Position numbers and translations under genes: made by a program. A stretch of DNA of 64,000 nt, taken from positions 1-64,000 of the forward strand of contig CAILUG010000057.1 of NCBI GenBank assembly GCA_903837345.1, written 5' to 3'. Each line of letters opens with the position of its first letter. Positions within the stretch are counted from its first letter, which is position 1. Source of the DNA: an uncultured Gammaproteobacteria bacterium (GTDB lineage: Bacteria; Pseudomonadota; Gammaproteobacteria; Pseudomonadales; Pseudohongiellaceae). This document shows positions 1 to 9,233 of the stretch, in pieces. The notes below the pieces were generated by a model. The model did no database searches, had not been told where the DNA came from, and was given only the letters and a program-made list of their open reading frames with translations.

Positions 1-52
1 CCCCAGGGATGGGTTCACGGCGTGTCGACGAACCGTATCCCCGCCAGCGGCT
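1..52 (+). repeat. Palindromic element, copy 1 (cut by window edge)
   Basis: Right half of the dispersed palindromic element described at 41691-41802. Positions 1-23 match the last 23 bases of the core of the copy at 45124-45234 with one difference, including the GATGGGTTCAC and GGCGT blocks. Positions 24-52 are where the 29-base right arm should be; it ends in GGCT like other copies. The matching left arm would lie outside the window. The copy sits just past the 3' end of the alcohol dehydrogenase gene. Confidence 0.75.
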
Positions 53-91
53 ATGCGCCAATGCATCACACGAGCAAACGACGAAATCAAA

Positions 92-2206
92 CTAAGGCGC
101 TTTGGCGCCAGCCTCCACTCCGGTGGTGGAATTGAGTCCCCAGTCTTCATTGGCGCGGGAAATCAGGTAATGATGAATCGCTTCCGCTTCGTCTTTCTTC
201 AGCACGTCGGCAAAACTGGCCATGCCTTTCTGGGTACGGGTGCCGCCCAGCACGATGTTGAGATAGTCGGCATGCACTTCAGTGGTCATGAAACGCAGAT
301 CCTTGAGGCCGCCCACCGCGTTGACGCCATGACATTGCTGACAGGTCTGGCTGTAGAGTTCGCCGCCTTTGCGTACCTGCGCTTCGGAGCCGGTCAGAGG
401 CGGTGGTGATGGTGGCAGCGCGGAGACTAGTGCCAGCGGCGGCAAGGTCGCCTTGCCGCCCAGCTTGAATACCAGCAAACGCGCTGGTGACACCTGTGGA
501 TTGAAGCCGTTGCCGCGACCAATGACGGCGCGGCCACCACCCCAGCCGGCATTGACGGCGATGTATTGCTCACCATCCACCATGTAGCTGATCGGACCGG
601 CCAGCGCGATATTCTGGATCGGCAGGCTCCACAGTTGCTTGCCCTTGTCGGCAGTGTAGGCGACGAACTCACGTTCGACGCTGCTCTGCAGCACCAGGTT
701 GCCGGCGGTGGCCAGTGTGCCGCCGCTGCCTATGTTGCTGTGGTCAACGCGCCACACTTCCTGTTGCTTTACCGGATCCCACGCGGTGAGCCAGGCCTTG
801 CGGCGGTCATTCATTTTTTTGGTGAAGTCAGCGCGTTTTTTCGGATCGGCTTCGAAGCCCCAGCCGGCGTTGGAACGAAACGGTTTCGGTTCCCACTCCG
901 GCCCGGCCACCGAATAAGTGAGCCAGTCTTCCTGTACTGTGAAATAGACCAGACCGGTGAGCGGGCTGTACGACATCGGCTCCCAGTTGTGGCCGCCGCC
1001 GGCAGCAGGGGAGACCAGCACAGTGTCCTTGCCAAAGTCGGCATCAGGGAACATCACCGGACGCCCGGTGTGCATGTCGATGTGGCTGGCCCAGAAGTTG
1101 GGCACGAATTCGCGCGCCGACAACAGTTCGCCGGTGGCGCGATCCAGCACGTAGAAGAAACCATTCTTGGGCGCCTGCATCAGCACCTTGCGCAATTTGC
1201 CGTCGATCCTGAGGTCGGCCAGCATCATCGGCTGGGTGGCAGTGAAGTCCCATTTCTCGCCAGGCACTTCCTGGTAGTGCCACACGTATTGCCCGGTATC
1301 GGCATTCACTGCCACGATGGAGGCCAGGAACAGATTGTCGCCCTTGCCCTCGCTGCGATGCAGATGGGAAAGTGGTGAGCCGTTGCCGACGCCGAGATAG
1401 ACCAGGTTGAGATCGGGGTCATAGACAATGGAATCCCACACGGTGCCGCCCCCGCCGAGCTTCCACCATTCACCATGCCAGGTGGTGGCTGCCATTTTCA
1501 TCGCATCGTTCTCGAAACCGAGCGCGGGATTGCCCGGCACAGTCCAGAAGCGCCACAGCTCCTTGCCGGTATTGGCATCGTACGCAGCAGCAAAGCCACG
1601 TACACCGAGGTCAGCGCCGCCGTTGCCGATCAGCACCTTGCCGTTGAACACACGCGGCGAGCCGGTAATCGTGTAAGGAAAGTTCTTGTCAAAAGTCTGC
1701 ACCGTCCACACCGGTTTGCCGCTTTTGGCATCGAGTGCAATCAGGCGGCCATCGAGCGTGCCAATGTAAACCTTGCCTTCCCACACGGCGAGACCACGAC
1801 TGACTACATCACAGCACGCATAACGGCCCCAGGGGCGCGGCACTTCCGGATCATATTTCCATAGTTCTTTGCCGGTTTTGGCATCCAGCGCGTAGGTGAG
1901 GTTCCAGGCGCTGGATGTAAACAGCACGCCGTCCACTTCCACAGGTGTGCCTTCCACGCCGCGAAATGTGTCCAGATCGTAATACCAGGCCAGCCCAAGC
2001 TGGCTGACGTTCTTGTCGTTGATTTGTGTGAGCGGACTGAAGCGCTGTTCGTTATAGGTGCGTCCCCAGCTCATCCAGTTGGCGCCATCCTTGTCTGCTT
2101 TCAGCATGCGGGCCTGGTTGACATTGGCAGTTTGCGCCAGTGCGGCGGTGCACAGGGTCGTGAGCAGCAAGCCGGCAAACAGGCAATTGTGTGTTATCCG
2201 TTTCAT
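92..2206 (-). CDS. PQQ-dependent quinohemoprotein alcohol dehydrogenase
   Basis: Periplasmic alcohol dehydrogenase that oxidises alcohols with PQQ and passes electrons to its own C-terminal heme c. The 704-residue product starts with a clear signal peptide (cleavage near AALAQ, residue 25). An eight-bladed PQQ propeller follows, with the adjacent-cysteine pair in YACCDVV, the block GGTVWDS, and WDFTATQP, which aligns with the catalytic Asp region of quinohemoprotein ethanol dehydrogenases. The C-terminal cytochrome domain carries CQQCHG (residues 622-627) and a likely Met ligand near 662. The length fits the type with a fused cytochrome rather than methanol dehydrogenase. No pqq synthesis genes are in view. 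Heme attachment would depend on the ccm operon at 54418-61570. The substrate cannot be read from the sequence. Confidence 0.93.
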   Translation of the reverse strand: MKRITHNCLFAGLLLTTLCTAALAQTANVNQARMLKADKDGANWMSWGRTYNEQRFSPLTQINDKNVSQLGLAWYYDLDTFRGVEGTPVEVDGVLFTSSAWNLTYALDAKTGKELWKYDPEVPRPWGRYACCDVVSRGLAVWEGKVYIGTLDGRLIALDAKSGKPVWTVQTFDKNFPYTITGSPRVFNGKVLIGNGGADLGVRGFAAAYDANTGKELWRFWTVPGNPALGFENDAMKMAATTWHGEWWKLGGGGTVWDSIVYDPDLNLVYLGVGNGSPLSHLHRSEGKGDNLFLASIVAVNADTGQYVWHYQEVPGEKWDFTATQPMMLADLRIDGKLRKVLMQAPKNGFFYVLDRATGELLSAREFVPNFWASHIDMHTGRPVMFPDADFGKDTVLVSPAAGGGHNWEPMSYSPLTGLVYFTVQEDWLTYSVAGPEWEPKPFRSNAGWGFEADPKKRADFTKKMNDRRKAWLTAWDPVKQQEVWRVDHSNIGSGGTLATAGNLVLQSSVEREFVAYTADKGKQLWSLPIQNIALAGPISYMVDGEQYIAVNAGWGGGRAVIGRGNGFNPQVSPARLLVFKLGGKATLPPLALVSALPPSPPPLTGSEAQVRKGGELYSQTCQQCHGVNAVGGLKDLRFMTTEVHADYLNIVLGGTRTQKGMASFADVLKKDEAEAIHHYLISRANEDWGLNSTTGVEAGAKAP

Positions 2207-2315
2207 GAAAGTTGTTCGATATCCGGGTTTATGGAGTTGCTGGTTGCAGGTCTGTTGCAGTCAGCTGCCAGCAGCCGGAGTATACCCATGCGGTGATGAT
2301 AGTCTCCAGAGTAGA

Positions 2316-3749
2316 ATGGACGCGATGAACCGATATCTCCCTTTTTATCGCAGCAGCGCTTTTTACCCTCGCCCAAGGGGCGGTGCTCAATTGACGATGC
2401 TGCTGTTGATATTGCTGGCCGGAGGAGTCGGGGCAACGCCGGTGACGATAGCGCTGTGCCCTGCAACTGTTGCAGTTGGCACCGCGGTTTACAGCGAGCA
2501 GTATTTTGCGGCCGATGGTCAGCCACGCCAGTTGCTGGTGCTGGGTGGGCAGCAGCAGCCGACAGGTTGCGAGACGCAGGTGGTGGAGTCTGGAACCGAG
2601 CGGGTGTTGTGGGCTGGCTTGTTGCCGCCTGATCAACGTGCAGATCGCCTGCGCTATCTGGTGCTGCAGGGAAATTTTTCCGCAAGGGCCACCGCTGTCA
2701 GCGAAATCATCAGCAGCAACGAGGATGGGAAAGCGACTCAACCGGGATCACCAGACCAGAAGGTGCCCGCCAATGCGCGCATGCAGCAGAGCGGTTTCGC
2801 CAGCCACAATCCCGACCGCACTGCATGGCTGTGGTCGCCTTCCCTCTGGCAGGACACCCCGGAGCTGGTCTGGCAGTTGCAGACCCATCAGCATCTGGGC
2901 GGCATCTATGTGACAGTGCCGGTGAACGATGATGGCGAGGTGCGGGATCCGCTGGCACTGGCGGCTTTCATCAGTGCTGCCAGCCAGCGCAACCTGAAAG
3001 TGTGGGCAGTGATTGGTGACCCGCGCGATGTGCTGGCAGCCAGCCGTGCCGCTTTGCAGACGCGGCTGGAAGCCTACAAGCTCTACAACCAGAGCGTAGC
3101 AGCTGGGGAAAAGCTCAAAGGTGTGCAACTTGATATCGAGCCCTACCTGTTGCCTGGCTTCGCTCTGGCCCAGTCACATTGGCGCGACAGCTATCTGGGT
3201 GTGGTTGCGTTTGCGCATGAGCAGCTTGGCAAGGAGCTGGCGCTTGATCTGGTGATGCCGGGATGGTGGGGCACACATCCTGACTGGGGCAACCAGTTGC
3301 TGGAGGCACTGGCCATGCCTGATCTGAGTATCACCGTGATGAATTACCAGACTGATCCGGCCCGCTTGCGGCGTGCAGCCGAGCCGTTTTTGTTGTTTGG
3401 ACAACGCACTGGCACTCCGGTGCGGATGGCACTGGAAACCGGCCGGCTTCCCGACGAAACCAGACGCTATTATGCAGGCAATGCCAGAACCGGTGAGTTA
3501 TGGTTGCTGGATGTGCATGGCAATGGCGTGCTGTTGTTGTTGTCAGCAAAAGTAGCCGGTCTGGCGGGGCAAGGCTTCAGTTTCACCGGGGAAAAGCGGG
3601 TGTCAGCCAGCGATACAACATTCGCCGGCAATCTGCCGCTGCTTGACGATGTGATGGGCGAAGTGGAGTCACAGTGGTCAAACTGGCCCACATTTGCCGG
3701 CATTGCACTGCATGGACTGGAAGCAGCGTTAACCGCAGGGGAGCCATAA
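2316..3749 (+). CDS. Secreted TIM-barrel, glycoside-hydrolase-like protein
   Basis: Protein of 477 residues if the ATG at 2316 is used; ATGs at 2325 and 2397 are alternatives. None has a strong ribosome site, but 2316 or 2325 gives a charged n-region before the hydrophobic stretch at about 28-40. The second half reads like a TIM barrel of glycosidase type: a VQLDIEP strand end (D273, E275), an AVIGDP strand, TVMNYQTDP and a late GIALHGLEA strand, with the acidic residues where retaining enzymes carry catalysts. I do not recognise a named family. The stop overlaps the next gene (TAATG), so the two are translationally coupled. The partner carries a deacetylase domain, so a role in trimming or exporting an extracellular polysaccharide is likely. 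The enzymatic activity is inferred. Confidence 0.65.
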   Translation: MDAMNRYLPFYRSSAFYPRPRGGAQLTMLLLILLAGGVGATPVTIALCPATVAVGTAVYSEQYFAADGQPRQLLVLGGQQQPTGCETQVVESGTERVLWAGLLPPDQRADRLRYLVLQGNFSARATAVSEIISSNEDGKATQPGSPDQKVPANARMQQSGFASHNPDRTAWLWSPSLWQDTPELVWQLQTHQHLGGIYVTVPVNDDGEVRDPLALAAFISAASQRNLKVWAVIGDPRDVLAASRAALQTRLEAYKLYNQSVAAGEKLKGVQLDIEPYLLPGFALAQSHWRDSYLGVVAFAHEQLGKELALDLVMPGWWGTHPDWGNQLLEALAMPDLSITVMNYQTDPARLRRAAEPFLLFGQRTGTPVRMALETGRLPDETRRYYAGNARTGELWLLDVHGNGVLLLLSAKVAGLAGQGFSFTGEKRVSASDTTFAGNLPLLDDVMGEVESQWSNWPTFAGIALHGLEAALTAGEP

Positions 3750-5617
3750 TGGGCCAGGGCATTATTCGCGGCGGCATCGTTGCAGTATTGGTGGCACTGA
3801 TCATCTATGCAGTCTTCGCGATGTTGCCGGAGCGGCCGGCATTCCCGCAGCTGGTGGGTCCAGCCGGGGCCACACCACTGCCGCAGCCACCGGTAGCCAC
3901 CGACCCTGCTCTGTACAGTTCCGGCAGCAGCAACAGCATCGCCATTGTGCTGAAGGAGCGCGACAGTTCCTGGCTGGGCCTGGTACATGGTTTCAAAAGT
4001 ATCGGCATTCCATTCCAGATCGTTGGCAGCATTGATGAAGCGGTGCAGCATCATGTAGTGCTGGTATATCCGACACTCACCGGCGGCAATACTGCTCCGC
4101 AGGATTTGCAAAAGCTGGCAGCACATGTGCGCAGCGGTGGCACCCTGATCGGATTTTCGGTGATTGGTGGCGGCATGCCCGAAGTATTCGGCTTTGGGAG
4201 TTCGGAAGAAGTACCGTTGCGCAAACTGGTGAAAATGCAGCCATCGCCACTGACTGCCGGCCTGATTGATGAAGCCGTGGCCGCAACGATCAAACTGGGT
4301 GCAGCCGACGAACCGCAAGCCGGCATGCCGGTCACCACATACAGCGATCTGAAAGCACCGGCGCTGGCGCTGTTTGAAGATGGCAGTGCCGCCATTACCG
4401 GCAATGCTTACCATTCAGACCAACACAATGGTTATGCCTATGCCTTCGGTCTCGATCTCGGCCACTTCATCCTGCGTGCGCAGGACGGGCGATTTACACG
4501 CGTTGCTGCTACTTATGTGAATGATTACCAGCCGCAGGTGGACACCTTCCTGCGCCTGTTGGCTGCAATCTATCGGCAAGGCGAACCGGATGCGGTCATC
4601 CTGTCGCCAACCCCGCACAACCGCGAGTTCACCGGCCTCATCACGCACGACATCGACTTTACCCGCTCGATGACCAACATCCCTGCCTACATGGAAGTGG
4701 AGACTGCCAATCATGCCAGGGCCACTTATTTTGTGCAGACCAAATATGTAAAGGACTACAGCGACGATGTGTTTCTGACACCTGCCAACGTCCCCATCCT
4801 CAAAGCCATACAAGCGCAGCAAATGGAAATCGCCAGCCATACGGTGTCGCACTCGAAAGAGTTCAGCGACATGCCGCCGGGTAATGGCCAGGAACAATAT
4901 CCAGACTACAAACCGTTTGTTAAGGATTACAGTACTGTCAGGGATGGCACCATCATGGGTGAGTTGCGGGTCAGCAAGTTTCTGCTGGAAATGCTGACAC
5001 CCACCAAAGTCGTCTCGTTCCGCCCAGGCCACCTGTCGTTGCCGCGGTCACTGCCGCAAATGCTGGTGGCCAACGGTTATCGCTACAGTTCCAGCATTAC
5101 TGCCAATGAAGCATTGACGCATCTGCCGTACCGGCTGATGGATGATCGTGGCTATGGCAGTGAGGTGGACGCATGGGAGTTTCCGGTCACCATCGAGGAT
5201 GAAGAGGGCAGGCTGGGTGATCGCTTCGATGCGGCGGTGGCGCTGACTGAACACATTGCACGTTATCAGGGTCTGGTGAACATCCTGATCCATACCGATG
5301 TACTGGATCACAAACTGGAGTTTGAGCAGCGCTATCTTGAGCTGTTCGGCCAGCGCGGCTGGTTCAGCACGCTGGCAGCTTATGGTGATTGGTGGTCGAC
5401 ACGTGATTCGGCAGTTGTAGCCGTTGCTGCCGATGCGGCCAACAGTCGCAGGCTGAAGCTGACTGTGACAGGCACGCTGGACGGGCTTGCGTTACAGGTT
5501 CAGGACGGCTGGCATTATCAATCAGGTCTCGACGGTACCACTCAACAGGATGCGCATGTGGTGCTGGGCAAATTCACTGACCAGACCGAGCTGTTGTTTG
5601 CGGTTGATCCCCGCTGA
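3749..5617 (+). CDS. Membrane-anchored polysaccharide deacetylase-family protein
   Basis: Product of 622 residues. One N-terminal membrane segment (about 8-26) is followed by a Rossmann or GATase-like region (about 60-280, with HVVLVYPTLTGG and RSGGTLIGFSVIGGG), then a NodB-type deacetylase domain. The metal-binding motifs are visible: THDID (299-303), SHTVSH (His364, His368) and a later RPGH block. The start overlaps the upstream glycosidase-like gene. The order glycosidase, Rossmann domain, deacetylase across these two genes is the domain order of PelA from the Pel exopolysaccharide system, here split in two. PgaB combines similar domains in the opposite order. No other pel or pga genes are in view, so the polymer is unknown. 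Confidence 0.75.
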   Translation: MGQGIIRGGIVAVLVALIIYAVFAMLPERPAFPQLVGPAGATPLPQPPVATDPALYSSGSSNSIAIVLKERDSSWLGLVHGFKSIGIPFQIVGSIDEAVQHHVVLVYPTLTGGNTAPQDLQKLAAHVRSGGTLIGFSVIGGGMPEVFGFGSSEEVPLRKLVKMQPSPLTAGLIDEAVAATIKLGAADEPQAGMPVTTYSDLKAPALALFEDGSAAITGNAYHSDQHNGYAYAFGLDLGHFILRAQDGRFTRVAATYVNDYQPQVDTFLRLLAAIYRQGEPDAVILSPTPHNREFTGLITHDIDFTRSMTNIPAYMEVETANHARATYFVQTKYVKDYSDDVFLTPANVPILKAIQAQQMEIASHTVSHSKEFSDMPPGNGQEQYPDYKPFVKDYSTVRDGTIMGELRVSKFLLEMLTPTKVVSFRPGHLSLPRSLPQMLVANGYRYSSSITANEALTHLPYRLMDDRGYGSEVDAWEFPVTIEDEEGRLGDRFDAAVALTEHIARYQGLVNILIHTDVLDHKLEFEQRYLELFGQRGWFSTLAAYGDWWSTRDSAVVAVAADAANSRRLKLTVTGTLDGLALQVQDGWHYQSGLDGTTQQDAHVVLGKFTDQTELLFAVDPR

Positions 5618-5902
5618 CTAGCGCCGAATCGTGCGCAGCAATGCTTCCGGTGTAGTGCCAGGCTGCTCTTGTGAGGGAGTCGGGCCAGCCTTGCTGCATC
5701 CACTGCAATCGCCACAGCCGGTGGCAGCGGCACGTGCTTGTGCCGCCATTTCCAGCCTGGTTGCTGTTTTGTCAAGGTGCAGCTTTTTCAGTGCGCCCGC
5801 CAGCCACAGGCTGACAACCATCTGCACATTTTTCGGTGCATAACGTTTGACGACAAAACACACAGCAGCGAAAACGATAACGGCGACGATGATTTCCTGC
5901 AT
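5618..5902 (-). CDS. Small Cys-rich membrane protein linked to FeoB
   Basis: Protein of 94 residues starting with one membrane helix (residues 3-18), then a basic amphipathic stretch and a CGDCSGC cluster near residue 60, followed by a proline-rich tail. This is the layout of the small FeoB-associated Cys-rich membrane proteins found 3' of feoB in many bacteria. Its ATG overlaps the feoB stop by one base (TGATG), so it is almost certainly translated with feoB. It may bind iron or sense redox state as a stand-in for FeoC, but that is an inference. Confidence 0.75.
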   Translation of the reverse strand: MQEIIVAVIVFAAVCFVVKRYAPKNVQMVVSLWLAGALKKLHLDKTATRLEMAAQARAAATGCGDCSGCSKAGPTPSQEQPGTTPEALLRTIRR

Positions 5903-7785
5903 CAGACACCTCCCAGGATTGCACGGCTGATCTGGAACGTAGCGAATGATGCCAGATATGCCAGTGCAAACATGTACGCGGCCATCGCCAGCGCCGGTTT
6001 CCACGAATTGGTTTCACGTTTGACGATCGACAAGGTCGATATGCATTGCGGCGCGAACACATACCAGGCCAGCAATGACAACGCAGTGGGCAGGCTCCAG
6101 GTGGCAGCAATCATCGGGGTGAGGGTGGTGGCGAGCTGGTCGCCAGTGGCCGACAGTGCATACACGGTACCGAGTGCCCCCACCGCCACTTCACGGGCAG
6201 CCAGACCGGGAATCAGTGCAATCGAAATCTGCCAGTTGAAGCCGATTGGCGCAAAAATCACCTGCAGCAGCTGGCCAAGTTTGCCGGCGATGCTGTACTG
6301 GATGGCAGGGCCAACTGCGCCGGCCGGCGGTGCCGGAAAGCTGGACAGGAACCACAGGATCACCATCAGGGCCAGAATGATGGTGCCGACCCGCGTAATG
6401 AAAATCAGTGCGCGCTCCCACAAGCCGATCAAGAGATTGCGCAGATGCGGCCAATGGTAGTTCGGTAATTCCAGCATCAGTGGCTGGTAGCGGCTTTTGG
6501 TCATTGTCAGTTTGAACACATAGGCCACTGCCATCGCCGACACGATGCCGGCGAGATAAAGGCCAAACAGCACCAACCCCTGCAGGTTGAAGGGGCCGAT
6601 GGAACGATCAGGAATAAAGGCGCCGATGATCAGTGCATACACCGGCAAGCGCGCGGAACAGGTCATCAGCGGCGCAATCATGATGGTGGCGAGGCGATCA
6701 CGCGGATTCTGGATCGTGCGCGTCGCCATGATGCCGGGAATCGCACACGCAAAACTCGACAGCAACGGAATGAAGGCACGGCCAGACAAGCCCACGCTGC
6801 CCATCAGACGATCCAGCAAAAAGGCCGCGCGCGGCAGGTAGCCGGAATCTTCCAGTGACAGGATGAACAGGAACAGGATCAGGATTTGCGGCAGGAACAC
6901 CAGCACGCTGCCGACGCCAGACAGGATGCCGTCAACCAGCAAACTGCGCAAAATCCCGGCGGGCAACGCCGTTTGCACTGCATGGCCCAATCCATCCACC
7001 AAGGACTTGATCAGGTCCATCGGCACTTTCGACCAACTGAACACAGCCTGGAAAATCAGGAACAGCAATGCAGCCAGAATCACATAACCAAGCAGCGGGT
7101 GCAGCACGACGGCGTCGATCCTGTCACCGATGTGACTATGGTCGCCTTCCTTGCTGATCACTGCATCCAGGATGCGGCGCACTTCACGCTGGGTGGCTTC
7201 CAGCGTGGCGGTATTGTTGGCATTGAAATTGGCACGCACATCGGCCGCGATACTGGTTTGCGGTTGCTGTGCCATTTTGTCCAGTTGTGCAATCAAGGCG
7301 GTGCCGCCACCGGTTTTGACTGCCACGGTTTCAATCACCGGGATGCCAAGTTCGGCTTGCAACTTGTTGACGTCGATCACCAGGCCACGCTTGTGGGCCA
7401 CATCCATCATGTTGAGGGCCAGCACTGTTGGCCGCTGCAGGCGCAGCACTTCCAGCACCAGCCGCAAATTCAATTGCAGATTGGTCGCATCTGCCACCAG
7501 CACGATGACATCCGGAGGTGCCTCATCGGCTTGCACTCCGAACAGCACATCGCGTGTGATGCTCTCATCCGGTGTCATTGCATTGAGACTGTAGGCGCCG
7601 GGCAGATCCACTACCTGATAGGAACAGCCGGCAGCTGAAGTGAAGTGACCTTCCTTGCGTTCCACCGTCACGCCGGCATAGTTGGCAACTTTTTGTCTGG
7701 CGCCGGTCAGCCGGTTGAAGAGTGCGGTTTTACCGCAATTGGGATTGCCGACCAGGGCAAGGCGCAAGGGAGTGGGGGTGTTCAT
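5902..7785 (-). CDS. feoB: Ferrous iron transport protein B
   Basis: Inner-membrane Fe(II) importer of 627 residues. The N-terminal GTPase domain has G1 GNPNCGKT (13-20), the DLPGAYSL G3 block and NMMD as G4. The C-terminal half has the Gate-type repeats with many membrane helices, including the SFACAIPGIMATR and TCSARLPVYALIIGAF blocks that carry the conserved transport cysteines. It is shorter than E. coli FeoB (773 residues) but within the normal range for the family. It follows feoA closely and overlaps the Cys-rich protein gene. Expression is probably iron-controlled through the Fur-like site upstream of feoA. Confidence 0.96.
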   Translation of the reverse strand: MNTPTPLRLALVGNPNCGKTALFNRLTGARQKVANYAGVTVERKEGHFTSAAGCSYQVVDLPGAYSLNAMTPDESITRDVLFGVQADEAPPDVIVLVADATNLQLNLRLVLEVLRLQRPTVLALNMMDVAHKRGLVIDVNKLQAELGIPVIETVAVKTGGGTALIAQLDKMAQQPQTSIAADVRANFNANNTATLEATQREVRRILDAVISKEGDHSHIGDRIDAVVLHPLLGYVILAALLFLIFQAVFSWSKVPMDLIKSLVDGLGHAVQTALPAGILRSLLVDGILSGVGSVLVFLPQILILFLFILSLEDSGYLPRAAFLLDRLMGSVGLSGRAFIPLLSSFACAIPGIMATRTIQNPRDRLATIMIAPLMTCSARLPVYALIIGAFIPDRSIGPFNLQGLVLFGLYLAGIVSAMAVAYVFKLTMTKSRYQPLMLELPNYHWPHLRNLLIGLWERALIFITRVGTIILALMVILWFLSSFPAPPAGAVGPAIQYSIAGKLGQLLQVIFAPIGFNWQISIALIPGLAAREVAVGALGTVYALSATGDQLATTLTPMIAATWSLPTALSLLAWYVFAPQCISTLSIVKRETNSWKPALAMAAYMFALAYLASFATFQISRAILGGV

Positions 7786-7791
7786 GCAGGA

Positions 7792-8094
7792 TCAATCGAT
7801 TGTGGCAACAGCGGCAAGATCGGCACTCACAATGTGAATCATGGCTGCTTCATGACGTCGTAGCGCAAACGTGGTGTTGCCCACGCGCACCGCGATCGGA
7901 TCGCGGCCTGGAAACGCTTCAGCTATCACGCGCACCTTTACGCCTGGCGCAAACCCAAGCTCCAGCAAACGTATCTTGACGGCGGCCTGCTCAGCACTGG
8001 TGCCGGCATCAAGGCCGGTGATGGTGGCGCACTGGTTTTTTTGCAGCTGATCGAGCTGTGCAGGTTTCAAAAGTGCTGAGTGGGTTGCAGACAT
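7792..8094 (-). CDS. feoA: FeoA-family protein
   Basis: Protein of 100 residues with the SH3-like FeoA fold: the ARLLELGFAPG-type turn is present as RLLELGFAPG, followed by the VRVIAEAFPGRDPIAVRVG strands. FeoA is a cytoplasmic partner that is needed for FeoB function in several species. It is the first gene of a three-gene unit, six bases before feoB. The N-terminal extension of about 20 residues ahead of the core domain is slightly long but not unusual. Confidence 0.92.
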   Translation of the reverse strand: MSATHSALLKPAQLDQLQKNQCATITGLDAGTSAEQAAVKIRLLELGFAPGVKVRVIAEAFPGRDPIAVRVGNTTFALRRHEAAMIHIVSADLAAVATID

Positions 8095-8154
8095 GATTGG
8101 CGTTCCACAATGGCTGCTTCCCGCATGCAGCCAATAAACAAGTTTAATTTTTTG

Positions 8155-8183
8155 ATTATATCATTGTAGCGTGCAAATGATAA
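8155..8183 (-). promoter_or_regulatory. Sigma-70-type promoter of feoA
   Basis: On the minus strand there is a perfect TATAAT (8155-8160) 17 bases from TTATCA (8178-8183, four of six matches to the -35 consensus). It points at feoA, with the -10 about 60 bases from the start codon. The -35 lies inside the Fur-like site. The surrounding 8140-8280 segment is markedly AT-rich compared with the rest of the window. Confidence 0.6.
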
Positions 8184-8191
8184 CTATTCGT
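8173..8191. promoter_or_regulatory. Candidate Fur box upstream of feoA
   Basis: The 19 bases GCAAATGATAACTATTCGT match the Fur consensus at 12 of 19 positions, with the central AATGATAA run intact. The site covers the predicted -35 of feoA, a position from which an iron-loaded repressor would block transcription. Recognised by eye, not by a scored matrix. Confidence 0.55.
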
Positions 8192-8285
8192 AATTGGAAT
8201 GTCTAAAAATTGAGCTGAGTCTGATTTTAACAAAATTACGTAACTATATGAATTTAAATATTATTATATGAAATATGTCAGCCGC

Positions 8286-9137
8286 TTACTTGGTGGCAGG
8301 AGCTGGGGGAGTAGCCTTGAAACTGGCCTGCAACAGGTGCGTCAGCGTATGCACATAACGCAACTTGCCGTTTTCCACACGGAACAGGTGCGTATCAGGC
8401 GCGCCGCTGCCGCTATTGGGGCCGCCGGCGCCAAAAGTGCAATAAGCCACGACTGAGCCGGTTACTTCATCCACGACGAAGCGGCGATTGGCAATGTTGA
8501 CACCGGCCGGCACCCCCACATCGCAGCTGTCATCCGCTTTGCCTTTGCCGGTGTAGGCACCACCCTCGGTGCGCTGGCAGGGGTAACCCCACGGCACCAG
8601 ATCCTTTTTGCCTTCCAGAAATGCGTCGAGGTAGGCGTTGGCGGCGGCTTCCAGCGTGGCGCGTGAATCGCGTCTGTCAGCGGCAATCGGGCCCCAGTTT
8701 TCCTCGGACGCATACTTCAGGTAGTTCCCGGAGTTGAACAGCCAATAGCCGGTGGTGGTCCACAGGATTTCGATCTCGGCGATCTTGTCGTGGTTGATGC
8801 GCATGCGGGTGCCGAGCACGTAGGGTGTTTGTTTGTCGTTGACGATCACTTCGGTAAAGGTCTGGCAGGTGCTGGTATCGAGCAGACTGCTGGCATGATC
8901 GATTTTCAAGGCCTTGCTGACCAGGCCCTGCTTGATGTCAATAGCTGTCATGTTTTCCCAATAACCCAAACCTTTGGCCAACGGCAGGCCGGTGGTATCG
9001 CCTTTGCCTTGCGCAGCGATGTAGAGATCAACCGCACTCTGCAGGCCGCCGCGTGTGCAGCTGACTTCGGCATAGCTGAGGGCGGGGACGAGCAACGCGC
9101 CGGCAAGCGCGAGACCAAGCAAAGATGAGCGTTTCAC
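8286..9137 (-). CDS. Secreted protein with a SnoaL/DUF8021-like fold
   Basis: Product of 283 residues that begins at a GTG with GGAG eight bases upstream. A signal peptide (cleavage after ALSYA, near residue 23) predicts export. The C-terminal half has NRRFVVDEVTGSVVAYC and DTHLFRVENGKLRYVHTLT, which resemble the DUF8021/SnoaL-like proteins known from fungi and bacteria. Cysteines in pairs (SCTRGG, STCQT, YPCQRT, DSCDVG) suggest disulfides in the periplasm or outside the cell. It stands alone between feoA and a small membrane protein, so the context says nothing about function. The family assignment is from memory of the motif and is tentative. Confidence 0.6.
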   Translation of the reverse strand: MKRSSLLGLALAGALLVPALSYAEVSCTRGGLQSAVDLYIAAQGKGDTTGLPLAKGLGYWENMTAIDIKQGLVSKALKIDHASSLLDTSTCQTFTEVIVNDKQTPYVLGTRMRINHDKIAEIEILWTTTGYWLFNSGNYLKYASEENWGPIAADRRDSRATLEAAANAYLDAFLEGKKDLVPWGYPCQRTEGGAYTGKGKADDSCDVGVPAGVNIANRRFVVDEVTGSVVAYCTFGAGGPNSGSGAPDTHLFRVENGKLRYVHTLTHLLQASFKATPPAPATK

Positions 9138-9233
9138 TGAGTGTCTCCAGGAAGGTTATTGTTGTTGTTGAAGTCTGATTATAGGGGAGAGTGGTTATGG
9201 CATGACCAGCACTTTTCAGTGGGCCGGTGCTGA

